From Pempheris klunzingeri (Eukaryota; Chordata; Actinopteri; Acropomatiformes; Pempheridae): a stretch of 64,000 bases of DNA. Positions 13,846-25,998 of this stretch are shown in pieces. Below the pieces are notes generated by a model. The model did not search any database, was not told the origin of the DNA, and was given only the letters and a program-made list of their open reading frames with translations. Position 1 is the first letter of the stretch. Each line of letters starts with the position of its first letter. The stretch lies in assembly GCF_042242105.1 (NCBI RefSeq), contig NC_092013.1:12455618-12519617 (forward strand), given 5' to 3'. A program made the translations under genes and the position numbers.

Positions 13846-15231
13846 GTGTGAATCATTTTACAAATGCTTTTAATTTACAGCTTATCTTCGGTATGCAGGG
13901 ATTCGTACCGCTTTTAACATTCGAGCACTTTCAACGTACCTACACCAAAAATTTCCAGACTCTTGACACCTTTAGCATCTAAATTTTTGCTATAAGAAAA
14001 GAAAAAGACCACAAAGTTTATAGAATTATTTCATACCCACATTTTATATTGTCACAAACATTACAAAGGAGTCATTTCATTTCAAATATCAATTATAAAT
14101 AGATTTTTGGTTTACGAGTGATTGTATACAGGAAACAGCAGATTATGTTGAAAGTCAAACAATCTTCAAGGGGTATATTAAAATTCAAGTATATTCCAAA
14201 CCTTGAAAACATAACAGTGAAAATTGAGCATGTTCCAGACTTTCAAGACTTCAACTTTGTACGAGGCCTCAGTATGATGCATTACTTATTAAAAGGTGTA
14301 ATCAAAGGCAGCAGAAACAGTCAAAAGGCAGGATAATGAGCAACCTGAGGTGCAAAATATCATCGTAGATTCATACATTCAGGGCCGTAGAAATACTGAG
14401 GTCATGAGTCCAAAAGCTCAAACGCACACAGAAATGTTTGACTAGTCACCAAAAAACTTTTGACATTTATTCATTTAACTTATATTTTCTCTACTTTATC
14501 ACCCAATACAATGGTCTAAATGTCAAACTCCTCATGAAACACCAAAGTTTGTGATCCCAGTAAAAACTGTTCAATGATTGATATTTTTTTTTCCTAAAAA
14601 TCAATCACATTTTAAGCAATTTAATTTAAACACGACTAAGATTCTGCAGCCATGGTAGCAGCGCAGTGAAGCCACATGTGAGCAAGGCAATGCTTTGCTA
14701 AATGCTATCACATGTAGCAGGTATGTTCACCATGTTCGGCACAAGGTAGATGGATAGATGACTGTAGATGACTTTATTAATCCCCAAAGGGAAATTAAAA
14801 AAACACAACGTAGAGCTGAGGCGGATGGGAATGTTGTTAATTCAGCAAGTATTTGGTCAAAACTGGTCTGGATGGATAAAAATATCTGAAACAACTCAAC
14901 AAGGCCCAACATTAACTGTCAAATGAAAAGTGATTGAGTAATCTTTCATAGAAAACAATGCAGAGGACATGAGCACAGTGTCTTCAATGGGAACAACAGT
15001 CCTGTATGTGTGTGTGTAAATTGAGTAGAAAGGCAATGAAAAGCATTTCATTGTCCACATTTGGCACAGGTGCTTCATAATTTGACTTCGCAGAGGTGTA
15101 CAGCTTCAGACATCAGTTCCCTTTTGACTTTCATGCAAATCAAACTGATTGTATGCGACAAAAAAAAAATCTAATTTCTTAGATAAACCTTGCACAGATG
15201 TTTTGTTAAAGTGTTGATGTCACATCTTGTG
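13846..15231 (-). other. Convergent 3' ends of RAD54L2 and CYB561D2
   Basis: AT-rich, non-coding. Read on the minus strand it should hold the CYB561D2 3' UTR. Minus-strand AATAAA signals lie at 14773-14778 (inside a repeat fragment) and 14466-14471. No ORF here resembles a protein. Confidence 0.4.
14746..14810. repeat. LINE/SINE-tail-like fish repeat fragment
   Basis: The segment contains the phrase actttattaatccccaaagg followed by gaaatt, a common 3' tail of teleost interspersed repeats. A second copy of the same tail is at 39495-39550. Only the tail is recognisable. It carries the minus-strand polyadenylation hexamer at 14773-14778. Confidence 0.5.
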
Positions 15232-16314
15232 TCAAGAATGTAAGCGTTTCTTAGCCATGTACGCTCTGGAGACCTGGCTCATCATGACAAGGGTGCTGAG
15301 AGCAGGACAGAGGGCCGACAGGTACCAGGTGTACCCCCGGACAGATGCAGTGAACCAGGCAGAGCTGAGGCCGAGCAACAGGCTGACACTGCCGAGCAGG
15401 TACGTGACCAGTCCGGACGCTGCATGGTAGCGTTTGAGCTTGGCCAGGGACCAGCCTTTGGCCAGAGAGTGGTAGATGAGAGGCACAGCTGCCACAGACT
15501 GCACCCCCAGCACGCACACAGTGAACAGGCCCAGCAGGCCGTGCCACGAGGTGAAGTGGGGTTTACCATTCAGGTGTTTGTTGTAGGAGATGGCTGCCAC
15601 ACCCAGGACCGCACAACACGCACAGAGGCACTGCAGGATCCAGTGAGCGCGGCCTTTTGTCTTGTGTGGGAACCTTTTGATCAGGGAGCCGTAGGGGGAG
15701 AAAAGGAGTATGGCCTCGGTCATGAAGAAGGAGAACTAGTGGAAAAGGACGGAAAATTAAACAGAGATGCTACTCACAATCATCATCATTACTGATTTAT
15801 CTTTTTGTCTATCAATATCTTCCCATTCCCAAACCCATATATTCAGCTTGTAGGTTTGTGAAGCTCCAACATCTGAAGTCTAACAGCAATTTTTCTTGAA
15901 AACACAGTTAAGAAAGTTAATCATCTAACAGGAGAGACGCCAATTGTTCTTCTGTTTCTAAATCAAGTGAATCACTGAATGAAAATGAAAACTGGTGTGT
16001 TTGATTGAACTTATTTCATGTGCTGAAAAAGATTTCATTTGAAAGCTTCAACTCACCGCTAGAGTCATGAAGAAGGGGTGCCAGGAAAACCAACCTAAAA
16101 AGAAATAAAAATTAAATGAAACACATGGTATCCAGCACAAACAGCAACATGAGGGGTGTTTTTAACAACAGGAGCACTCACTTGTACCAGGCCGGGACAG
16201 AACTGCGATGAACACAGTGAAAGAAAAGCAGGAAAAGTGAGTCAGTGCTGCGGAGCCTGTCCTGACAGAAGTGTAGCACCGAGGCTCACATTCAGCCTCT
16301 CTGTTGTGAGCCAT
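15232..16314 (-). CDS. cyb561d2: CYB561D2 (101F6), transmembrane cytochrome b561 reductase
   Basis: A six-helix di-haem membrane protein of the cytochrome b561 family, thought to pass electrons from cytosolic ascorbate across endomembranes. Three minus-strand coding exons join in frame: 16314-16182, 16094-16057 (38 bases) and 15735-15232, giving 224 residues against 222 in human. The four haem-ligand histidines are all present: H50 (SWHP), H88 (RAHW), H122 (SWHG) and H161 (RYHAAS). Six hydrophobic segments are evident. The start is chosen at MAHNREAE because an extension to 16350 has no ATG-supported homology. The gene is convergent with RAD54L2, and its orientation opposite to RASSF1-TUSC2-HYAL2 is as in human. 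Confidence 0.94.
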
Positions 16315-16620
16315 GTTAAAGATAATGGAACAGGAGCAGCAGAGCTTCACCTGCAGCAGGAGGTCACCTCACGTGAACTGGAGCTGCACAGGTCCCCGCT
16401 GGCTTCTCCTGCTGAAGGTTTTGGAGGATTTAAAGCTCAGAGACTGAACTTTAAGAGGAGCCGACATTACCAGATAACTGTCAACTGTACCTCTCACTTT
16501 AACAGCATGTCTCTTACAGGAAAAAAAACAAAAAACAAAGTCAGACCTGTGTTACGTTCATACACTGTGTGGTTACGTTGCAACTTTAAGAAGAAAAAAA
16601 AACTTCCGGTTGGGTTTTTC
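16315..16620 (-). promoter_or_regulatory. CYB561D2 5' UTR and promoter with ETS site
   Basis: The region immediately upstream of the CYB561D2 start contains acttccggtt at 16602-16611, a consensus ETS/GABP site (CCGGAAGT on the gene strand). It is about 290 bases before the ATG. The transcription start itself is not identifiable. The same decamer occurs at the ACY1 first exon (48428-48437). Confidence 0.45.
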
Positions 16621-18022
16621 AGAATAAGTGTTGCTTTACCAATCTACCATCATCACTCAAAAGACTACAAATACCTCAAAATACAAGCATACTGCATGTG
16701 CTGTTCTGTGGTTATATTATTCACAGTTTTTGAACTGCAGGATCCCTTGAAATGTAAATGATTGTGCACTCAAAACTGGATTAAAAACTGTGCCACTGTT
16801 GCAGAGCACCAGACTGCCAGCGGCCTCGATGTGTGTCAGCTGATTTGTGTTCATTTAAGTACAGTAAAGGCAGATTTGTATGGGAGCATGCATCATTTCA
16901 GTACGTTATCAAATGACATGTTAAGGGGTTTAAAACCTATGCAGCGTTATTACCTTTTTTGTCTACCTGTTTACACCGGGCACATTCTTTAATAATTTAA
17001 TGTTTGACCAAATAACCACAAATAGGGGCTTTTAGCTTATTTTTGCCTTATAGCTAGATAGAAAGCTTATAAGGCCATGTATCGGCCCTAAACACTTGTG
17101 GTCTTCCCACGTTTTGGCTGTTTGTATATATATAATGCATGTTTAGACCTCATTTAAGCACTGCGTGGGCGTGCTACAACTGTGGTTTTGCTCCATCTGT
17201 CAGCGTGGGTGTGAAAACACTTGTATCATTATTATTGCATGAATTACTTCAAGTTTGGGACCTCAATAAATTCTAGCATGCAGTACCTCCAACTTGAGCT
17301 TGAACTCAAGTATTATTAACACCTGTGTGTGCGTTTGCAGGACCTTTAAACATAATGCAGAAGAATAAATTAGAACCAAACACTCCTACTCTAATGTATC
17401 CAGGAGCTCTCAGTTCACAGAGCTGCATCCTCTTAGGAGTTTTGACTGGTTCTCCAAGTTGACATTTCACATAAATAGGCCTTTTTTAAACATGTTTCTA
17501 ATTTTTCAACTTGCGCTTTTATTCTGATGGTGGGATCCCCGGACGTCCTGTGGTCTTAACACACCCCCTCCTGGCTGACGTGGTGCCTCCTAGAAAGATT
17601 CCACATTTACATTTAGGGAGATTCATGTTATTTCAGGTTGAATCATGACTGGAGCTGTAGGTGCAGAGTTGTATTAAAGTTGCGATTAGTTGGAATATAA
17701 TATAAATGGACACAAGTCAAACTACTACACATGATGAAGGCTGCAGTGAGGGTAAAATCAGTGCTTTGTTGGTTGAGCCGGATGGTTTAGGAAGTGATGT
17801 CTCAGACTAATACCACTCGTTCCCCATCCAACAACTCAGTGAACACTCACTGTTCAGTCATTCAGTTGGTATTGTGCTCCAATTACTCTCTAATAAGCTT
17901 GTGACTCTGCAGGGCCTCCACACACACTGAGCACACAGGCAGCAGGACAAAACAACAACATGGTCATTCAGGACATCCTCTCTCTCTCTCCCTCTCTGTC
18001 TCTCTCTCTCTCTCCCTCTCCC

Positions 18023-18053
<31 letters not shown>

Positions 18054-19700
18054 TCTCCCTCTCTCTCTCTTCTCTCTCTCTCTCTCTCTCTCTCTCATCT
18101 TACATGCTGGCTGGGTTCCTCTTGCAACCAACACTGAGGCAAAACTAGTCGTGCATGTTGTCCAGATGGTGGCACTAAAATCTAACATCCAAATCAGACA
18201 TCTTTTATCTCTTAAGTATCTCCACACTGGTTTTTAGTGAAGATTTTTAGTACAACATATACTGTATGGTCATTTTACAGAATATGATGGTTTAGCTGTA
18301 TCCACCCAGTAGTTTATAAAGTACTGATAGTCCACTTATATAATATATAGAGGACTGATAATACAACACTCACATTGGGTATTCTCCTGCACCATGAGCA
18401 TGTTCACGTCTTGCTGATAATATTTCCAACTTTCACTGAAGAGATAAGATCACGAATCCTTACATTGTTGTATTGGTACTCTTCCTCCACATGAGTCTCA
18501 GGATGACACACACATAGGTTTTATTCTATGACTTTAAATATGTCTTTGTTTCCAGTGCAGCTTTAGCTCTTTTGGAGCTAAAACTATTACAATTAGTATT
18601 AGTTTTACTTGTATTCGTGATACATGCGAAAAGATTGTCCCATGACATGATTCTTTAGGTTAACCAGCAGCTGTCCTTGTCTGTCACTGTGAGATGTTTC
18701 TCATGTCTGTCTACAAAGCCTGAAAGACTGAATAAACTCAGTGACGTAAACGAGAGAGTGATACTAATTATGAATCCTCATGATATTCTAATGTGCATGT
18801 CTGACTTGAGGGAGAGTAAGACGAGCCCGTCATCTGCCCCCCATATTTGAGCCTGGAGGCTTTTTCCTCATTTCCAAATGGCCTTTAATTAAACTTTAAA
18901 CAGTCTATTCATTCCACACTGACATATCCGCCATTTGAGGAAAGTCACTCCTTTCAGACTGATCAGTATATCAATTTTTTAGATCCTTTACTGACTCATT
19001 AAATCCCTTTTGACAAAACTCGATTTTCACTTTGGTTGGGCTATAAAATAATTACATTGTGGATCTTATTATTAATGAACATCCAGTCCCAAAGACGTTT
19101 GAAGTGAGATTCATGCTTTTCTATGTACCACCAATCATCACATTTTCAACTTATTATTTTCCTTTTTTTTTTCTCCAACAATTTTATTTTGCCCAACGAG
19201 GAAGTGTTTTTGTTTTACAAACAAACATACCCTTTAAACATAAAATACATAAGACATATTACATACATGAACCTATACCTGATACCTTTTAAAATGTTAC
19301 CCGCTGTCCATAGTTAAGAAAATAATAGTGGCTACCACTTCCTTTATAAGACATCCCCATCCCAATACATTCCTGAGTCATCAATGATAAACTCTGAAAC
19401 CAGTGGTTACAGGCCATATATATCATTAATAAATGACTTTTAAATAAATAAAAAAGATGTTTTTATCAGTGAGTTATCAATGAGCTTCAAAGCACTAAAA
19501 CATTTATCAACCATTAAAACAGTTATTTGTTACAGCATATAAATACTCTTTAAAGGTTATATTATTATAAAATGTGACCTGAATACAGTCTGCTTAATGA
19601 TTAATGCCCATGAGTACAGTTTTTTTTATCCCTCTATCACGGCTCACATACAGTGTGTTTCTACTGTGAACAGGGGGGATTCCTCCTGTTCTGCCCCCAT
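16621..19700. other. Intergenic DNA between CYB561D2 and RASSF1
   Basis: No coding exon recognised. In human this interval holds NPRL2 and ZMYND10; no trace of their conserved domains is seen in any frame. The interval includes a long CT microsatellite and AT-rich unique sequence. Confidence 0.55.
17976..18097. repeat. CT/TCTG microsatellite
   Basis: About 120 bases of CT dinucleotides with CCCT and CTGT interruptions. The Ser/Leu-rich and Arg/Glu-rich ORFs across it are artefacts of the repeat. Confidence 0.95.
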
Positions 19701-19739
19701 CAAGATGCTCTAATACATGTGGGATTAGACGGTAATCCC

Positions 19740-19854
19740 ACACTCACATTGTGCATGCGCGTACTGCGCAAAGTGCGTGCGTCCAACTCGGGACGGTTCG
19801 GCGTTAACGACAAACTGCCTCCTCCAGCCTCCTCCTCTCCACATCTCCACCACG
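19740..19854 (+). promoter_or_regulatory. RASSF1 core promoter and noncoding exon 1
   Basis: A CpG-richer island in AT-rich surroundings contains gcatgcgcgtactgcgca at about 19753-19770, an NRF1-type site. It is followed by a pyrimidine-rich exon that ends at a strong donor (cacg|gtgagt) at 19854. The next acceptor (ttgcag) at 21260 starts the exon carrying the RASSF1 ATG. The exon start is not defined. Confidence 0.55.
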
Positions 19855-20373
19855 GTGAGTGGTGAATTCAACGAGGTGAGGTGATGTTTTTTTTATTCGC
19901 TGTTAGTTTGATTTGTTTGTTTGTGAACTGAGTTTGCCGTCCCGTCTCAGACAGGATTAAACCGGGCTGTCCCGTTTACAGACTGAGCTGCGCTTTACAA
20001 AAAATGTCAAATTAAAGAATTATCTCAACTTTAGTGCAGTAAATCAGGTTTTTACGCTCAGTGTCACTTTGAAATAACTTATGGCAAAACCAGCGAAGTG
20101 TGCAGGGATGAACCCGGCTACAATGTGCTCTTGTTGCTCTCTGTGGATAATTGCACCGTGTGGTGACCCACTTGGCAGAAGGAGCCCCGGGTTGTTCATA
20201 TTCAAGTCACAAAGCAGCTCCACAGGAAAACTAATGAAAAGTTTCTGATGCACCTGTGACCGTTTTACACGGATTCTTCCCAGGGACACTCCAGAGGAAT
20301 GTGTTCAGTTCAGAAAATGAGCCTCGGTATATTATTGTATGTGCATATTATTTCCTGTCCTCCTATCTGTTAC

Positions 20374-20870
20374 TAGTAATGGAAGAAGGCAGTAATTTAG
20401 TGTTCAAGTACTCCATCACAAGTCAAGAATTCAAAACTCAGGTTAAAGTACAAAGTGTTTAAGTCTCAAGACTAAAAGTACTCATTATGCAGCCTGCAGA
20501 ATGACCTGTGTCAGTGTTGTATAATTATAATTTTTATTGTTTAATATCACTGATGCATTAAGATGTGCGCAGCAGTTTTATTATTATAGGGGGTTGTGGT
20601 GAGGATTATTTTTTCTACATCATACAGTGCTGCATAGTTTCATCTAAAAAAAAAAAAAAAGCTTCATAGTTTATAAAAGTTTTCTGTGTAAAATCTCAAT
20701 CTGTAAAATAACTACAGCAAACAGTGAAGGAAATGTACAATAGTCCTTGAAACATTGTGGAGAAGAAGTATAAAGTGGCAAAAAAATGGAAATATTCAAG
20801 TAGAGTACAACTACTTCAAATATGTCCATTTCACAGTTAAATGTACTTAGTTACAATCCACCACTCTGTC
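20374..20870. repeat. Teleost MITE-like repeat, copy 1 (hAT-like ends)
   Basis: Phrases aaaagtactcattatgcagc and tgtacttagttaca with a ccaccactct end match a very common fish non-autonomous repeat whose full copies begin CAGTGGTGGAA and end in its inverse. The left end here is diverged (tagtaatggaagaagg). A second copy in the opposite orientation lies at about 45929-46303. The copy sits in intron 1 of RASSF1. The hAT assignment rests on the terminal sequence only. Confidence 0.6.
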
Positions 20871-21412
20871 ACACACATATGTAGCTATAGCTGCTGACAT
20901 CCTTTACTGGCTGTGTGAAACAATAGATTTAAGTTAGTTGTGTGCTTTCTGATTTGAATGAATGAAATGCTTGGTGAAAGTGTTCAGTCTAAAATATGCA
21001 GTTTTATTCCAGTGTTACAGTATGAGTTGCCCCAGGATTGCACAGGATTATACTGGTCATTTTGACCCACATATTATATTAATCATAAGAATCCTGGCAT
21101 CAGATAACAAACGTTAATCTTTTGTTTTTCCATTTGTGAGGCCCGTACCAAAATACAGCATGAACATTGATTTTACAAATTGTTTTGAATTGAAATTGAT
21201 TTAAATATGTCCTAATGGTTTATGTTAAACTGACCCATACGTGTATTAATTATCTTGCAGCTTCTAAAGACTCTGCACAGCACACGGATCACCTTTCGGA
21301 TACAAAGGTGCACATGCTCATGGTGTCGCCCCTCAGGGATGGATGTGCACCCACACTAGCTCATGGGCAGGAAGTGCTCACCTGACATGCCAGTGTCTGT
21401 ATTACGGACAGG

Positions 21413-22919
21413 ATGTCTAAATGTGAGCTGATTGAGCTGAAGGACCTCAGTGTAAATGACACCATTGAGCTCGCTCCTCCTGCGGCACGCACAGCGCCTC
21501 CACCTGTGAACCCAGGTCAGCCGAGCCACTACCATGTCGTCCGTCTGGTTGGGGACAGCGTCAGCATCGAGGCGCCCCAGTCTCAGGTAGGAGAGGTTGG
21601 AGTGGGTCACGACTTCCAGCCCTACAGTCACACCCACCTCACTTGGTGTGACCTCTGTGGAGAATTCATCTGGGGTCTTTTCAAGCAAAGTTTACGCTGT
21701 GCCAGTGAGTACTTTCTGAATTTATTATGAATTTATTTAAGTTTGGTAATATTCAGCATTTTTCTTTTTAACCATTAAGTGAATAGTATTTCCTGTTTAG
21801 CCAACACCTTATTTTTGAGTGCCATGTTGTTGTCCAAAAAGCTATTAAAAACACATCAATGAGCAACACTGTGAATTTTATTCCTTCATTACCATCAACA
21901 TGGACACTGTAGATACTCACTGGTGCATCAAATGTGTATTAATCGATAGCTGAAAATAGTCCACGGCAAATGCACTATTTAATCCTGTTTGAGTAATATT
22001 TGCTAAAAACGACAGTCCCCTGCCATTGAGTAAATTACTAAGCCATATTTTAAATGGAAGTGTATATTAAATACTTGTTCTTAAAGATGTATGTGTTTAG
22101 TGGAAACTAATGGGCTTGGCGCTGAGAGGCATTTACTGGTTTCAGAAGTCGGAAGTCAGAGTCAGAGTTGTTAATTTTGGCAATAAGACAAATATAGAAA
22201 AACACCGGCCTCATCCTTTAAGTTTGGAGCATACATGATAAGCATGTTTTGTAACCACTGACCTAAAAAGCAAAGAAACACAACCAGCCACTAAATCTTA
22301 ACTGCACAATGACATACAGTGTATCAGAGACATTGTGTTGGTATGAAGAAATAACCATTAACATCTTAAGAAATGGTTTAAAATGCCCCCCCAGTTAAAG
22401 CCCCAATCAGCTCTGTAACCTCACTGCAAAATAAAGTCATGTCCATTGCAGAGCTGTGATATAGTTTTCTTTTCCTTGTATCACTAGTGCGCAGGATGCT
22501 CATGTTTTTTTTTCCATTCATGAGAAACTTTATCACAGAGTTTGTCCTAATCTGTAGGAAGCTCTGGTGAGTTTCATGTTTGCACAGACAGTTCCTGGAA
22601 ATATATGTTTGTTTTTATCATACACTTCAGGCCTTTCTGTCCCAGTTCAACAGAGAAATTAACTAATGGAGCTCCGTAGAGACAAAGTAATAACAGCCTT
22701 TAACATCCCAATAAGAATATCAAACATGAGCAATTTTTATTTTGTGCTTACAAATATTTTGGTATGTTGCTTAGATGATGCATGTTGGTCATTGTATTCT
22801 GGTGATGTTTTTCAGCACAGATTACTGAACAAAATCCACAGCAGAGGGCTCTGCACAACAAGTGCTGACAGTTAGCCAAAGAATAACTGAGAATGCAAAA
22901 ATGTGCACCCTCTAATGGT

Positions 22920-22967
<48 letters not shown>

Positions 22968-25519
22968 AGACTGTAGTTATACTTGCCACTACCGCTGCCG
23001 ACCATTCATCCAGCTGGACTGCAGCTCAGATTGCCTGTTACTAGACCAGGAAGATTTCTGTGTCGACTCCATTGAGACAGACACAAATGTGGTGAGGATC
23101 AAAACTATAGTCAAGTATTTTTTTCCGTAGTACCTTTATGTAGAAAGGAGTCCTCATTGGACTCTTTTATTATTTTCCCCAAACTAATACTTTACAGATA
23201 TATTACAGAAAACAGAAAAAACTGATAAGAGACAGATTGATTTAAATGTACAGGGAGAACTGTGTTCATACTGTGCAGGTCAGAGCAGATGGAGGCCACC
23301 AGATTGTCCGCTGCTCTCTACTGAGTATGAATGTGCCATATGTCCTCAAAGACACTGGTTTTATTGCCTCTTCGTTGTCATGGCATCTTTACAGAAAGTA
23401 ATTTAGGAGAGAGCTTAGGGGAGGGGACAACTTAACTTCACAGTAAAACAACTGTCTTCATTTCAGAGTCACAATGGGGCATTCCTGTGAAAACCAGGAT
23501 AAACCTCTTTTAGATAGTTTTCTATCATTTATAATTCTCCATATCTCAACTTCAATAATCAGGAGACTTTATTATTGTGAAACTCACTATTCTGCCACAC
23601 CTTGTGACTCAGAAAGTGACAGATTCAGATATTTCCCCCAGAAAGCAAAAAGTCACAAATCATGATTTCTATCTGATTGTATTGTCTTTATTTTGTTGGT
23701 TCCAGTGTAGTCACATCCACAGAAAATCATGTATAAAACCAGTGCACAAAGGCATGTCTGACTGTCGGACAAGTTCATTAATTATAGTTTTTTAGGCCCT
23801 AAAAGGCAACCCCCCTAGACTTTGTTAAAAGATGGAGCTAAATAATACATTTCTCAAAAATAAAGCTATTAGTTGAGCTGTGGGGAAACAGGAAAACAGG
23901 AAACTACATTTTAATGTTAATATGTACATGCACATCAACAATAAAACCAGCTCTTAGGATAATTGGAGCAGATCTCCCTGGGGTGGGCTGGCCCTTTAGA
24001 CATCTTAGCGAGATTTTATTGTCAGGGAGGAGCAAATGGAAATGCTGAGGTCAGAAGAGGTGTTAGCAAAACCAAATCTCTCCAGACAGAAGACAGAAAC
24101 AGAGGAAAGCTAAGATTAAGATTTTGGTGATGAGACAAATCTAAAAAGGTTTAGCGAAATGACCTGGGGAAGCACAGAAAGTGACACATTCTGCTGTCAG
24201 GAGGACGGTACTTCAGAGCTGGAACTGTACTTTACTGCATACACATCTTTCTTTCACAAGACCAGAGGATCAGCGGTGAGGCTGTGACATAATCCATCAC
24301 TCCTGAAGGCTAAAAAGGCTGTTTTCACTCTCTGTTTAGATAATTATATTAAATCATGTCGTTATTTTCTAACTAGAGACCTTTAGAGCTTGAATCGATT
24401 TTACATTGATGCCCGTTCATCTGTTCTCTGTCACTTTCTGTTTCTGTTCATCCTTGAGCTCACTGGTGAGGACGAGCTGTCTGCTGACATGATGTGGCCC
24501 ACTTTCTGTATGCTACCTGCTCTTTTTTTTTTAGGATGAACAGATCGCTACAGGTAAAGAGGAGTTGACTGTTAGTGAGATTCAGCACAAGGTCAAGGAA
24601 TATAATTCGCAGATCAACAGCAATCTCTACATGGTTGTTGTGAGTGAACATTCATTCATGCAAAAATGTGTATTTAAACTGTAAGTTAATTGTATTGGTG
24701 TGTAATAGTTTGCAGCCTTTGTTGAATTTGTATGAGACAGTTTTTTTTCTTGTCTATTTTGCAGAATAAAGACGGGTCGTACACTGGTTTCATCAAGGTC
24801 CACTTTCAGTTAGCGCGTCCCATCTCCCTCCCTCCCTCTCAGAGCCTGTGCTCGACTCAGGTGGATCAGGATCAGCCGGGCGGACGGATGAAACGGCGGA
24901 CATCTTTCTACCTCCCCAAAGACACCGCCAAGCACCTGCATGTGAGCTCCCAAACGAGTGTGCGAGAGGTCATCGAGGCATTGCTCAACAAGTTCACCGT
25001 GGTGGACAACCCAGCCAAGTTTGCCCTGTTCGAACGCACCGAGAGACAAAGTCAAGGTAGCAACCCTCAGTAACCTGCAGTTACAGTTCTGCAAAAACAA
25101 AACAGAAGCATGTATTAAGTTCTAACAATGCTAAATTGTATACCTTTTAGTGTACATGCGTAAGCTGTCTGATGATGAGTGTCCCCTCTACCTGCGCCTG
25201 TGTGCTGGCCCCAGTGAAAAGGTCTTGAGTCTGGTTTTGAAGGAGAATGAGACAGGGGATGTGAATGTAAGTTTCTATTTGGCTCTGAGAATTAATTCAT
25301 ATGATGAAATTGCGAATATATGCTGTACATATACAAGTGATTTTAATGTGAAATTGCTGTCCTCCACAGTGGGATGCATTCAGTTTTCCTGAGTTGTGCA
25401 ACTTCCTGCGCATCCTGCAGCGTGAGGAGGAAGAGCACGTACGGCAGATTGTGAAGCGCTACTCTCTTGCCAGAGACACGATGAAGCAGGCCATGGCGAG
25501 GATTACTACTCCTGGTTGA
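21413..25519 (+). CDS. rassf1: RASSF1, Ras-association domain tumour suppressor, C1-containing (A-type) form
   Basis: A scaffold of Hippo/MST signalling, microtubule stability and apoptosis. Six coding exons join in frame: 21413-21704, 22970-23091, 24535-24639, 24765-25056, 25151-25266, 25370-25519, giving 358 residues (human RASSF1A 340). The C1 zinc finger shows the canonical spacing H66-X12-C79-X2-C82-X13-C96-X2-C99-X4-H104-X2-C107-X7-C115. The Ras-association domain begins near residue 174 with NKDGSYTGFIKV and includes RRTSFYLPKDTAKHLHV and KFALFER. The SARAH helix covers about 310-352 (WDAFSFPELCNFLRILQRE onward), the MST1/2-binding coiled coil. The ATG is the first in the exon starting at 21261. 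A separate first exon for the short C-type isoform was not found. Polyadenylation signals lie at about 25975-25995. Confidence 0.95.
22923..22963. repeat. CT microsatellite forming a splice-acceptor tract
   Basis: About twenty CT units end seven bases before the AG (22968-22969) of the second RASSF1 coding exon, so the repeat is the polypyrimidine tract of that acceptor. Confidence 0.9.
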
Positions 25520-25998
25520 CTCTGAAAGGTTCAACCGATCTTCACGTTTAAACATGAAGATGAATATTGTGCCACTTTGAATAGAATTGTTGATCAGCGA
25601 TGGAAAAGGGAAGGGAAGAGCTCAGACAATGACATTGTTCTGAATAAATGTTGTTTATGAGGCAGAAATACTGCTGTTACATTTAATGTGAACTACCTGG
25701 TAGTTTTGTGCAAGCAGAGCCACTGAATGGGGAGAAGGAGATTATCCTTGACTTAACTGGATTCAATTCTTTGTTGAATACTCATGCTGCTTGATTTCAT
25801 TATTTATAGTGGTTTTAAAAACACAAATTTCATGTCTCTGGTCATTTATCGTGTGATAGGTTCATTTATATTCTGTGAAGCTGTTTTTGGTTAAATTTTA
25901 GCACTTTGAGGAACCTGTGAAATGGATTTGGGTAAAAAAAAATGTGAAATGCTGTGTTATGCTGTGTGCATTCTAATAAATTCATGATAATAAATAAT
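25520..25998 (+). other. RASSF1 3' UTR
   Basis: Non-coding sequence after the RASSF1 stop. Two close AATAAA hexamers at about 25975-25980 and 25989-25994 probably mark the 3' end. Confidence 0.6.

Noticed and set aside
15424-15795. 123-codon plus-strand ORF opposite CYB561D2
   Set aside because: It is a shadow frame of the CYB561D2 exon, which has strong homology on the minus strand.
16156-16761. 201-codon plus-strand ORF
   Set aside because: It runs antisense through CYB561D2 exon 1 and its promoter; composition is not coding-like and no family is recognised.
17960-18227. Ser/Leu-rich plus-strand and Arg/Glu-rich minus-strand ORFs
   Set aside because: They are translations of the CT microsatellite and have no protein-like features.
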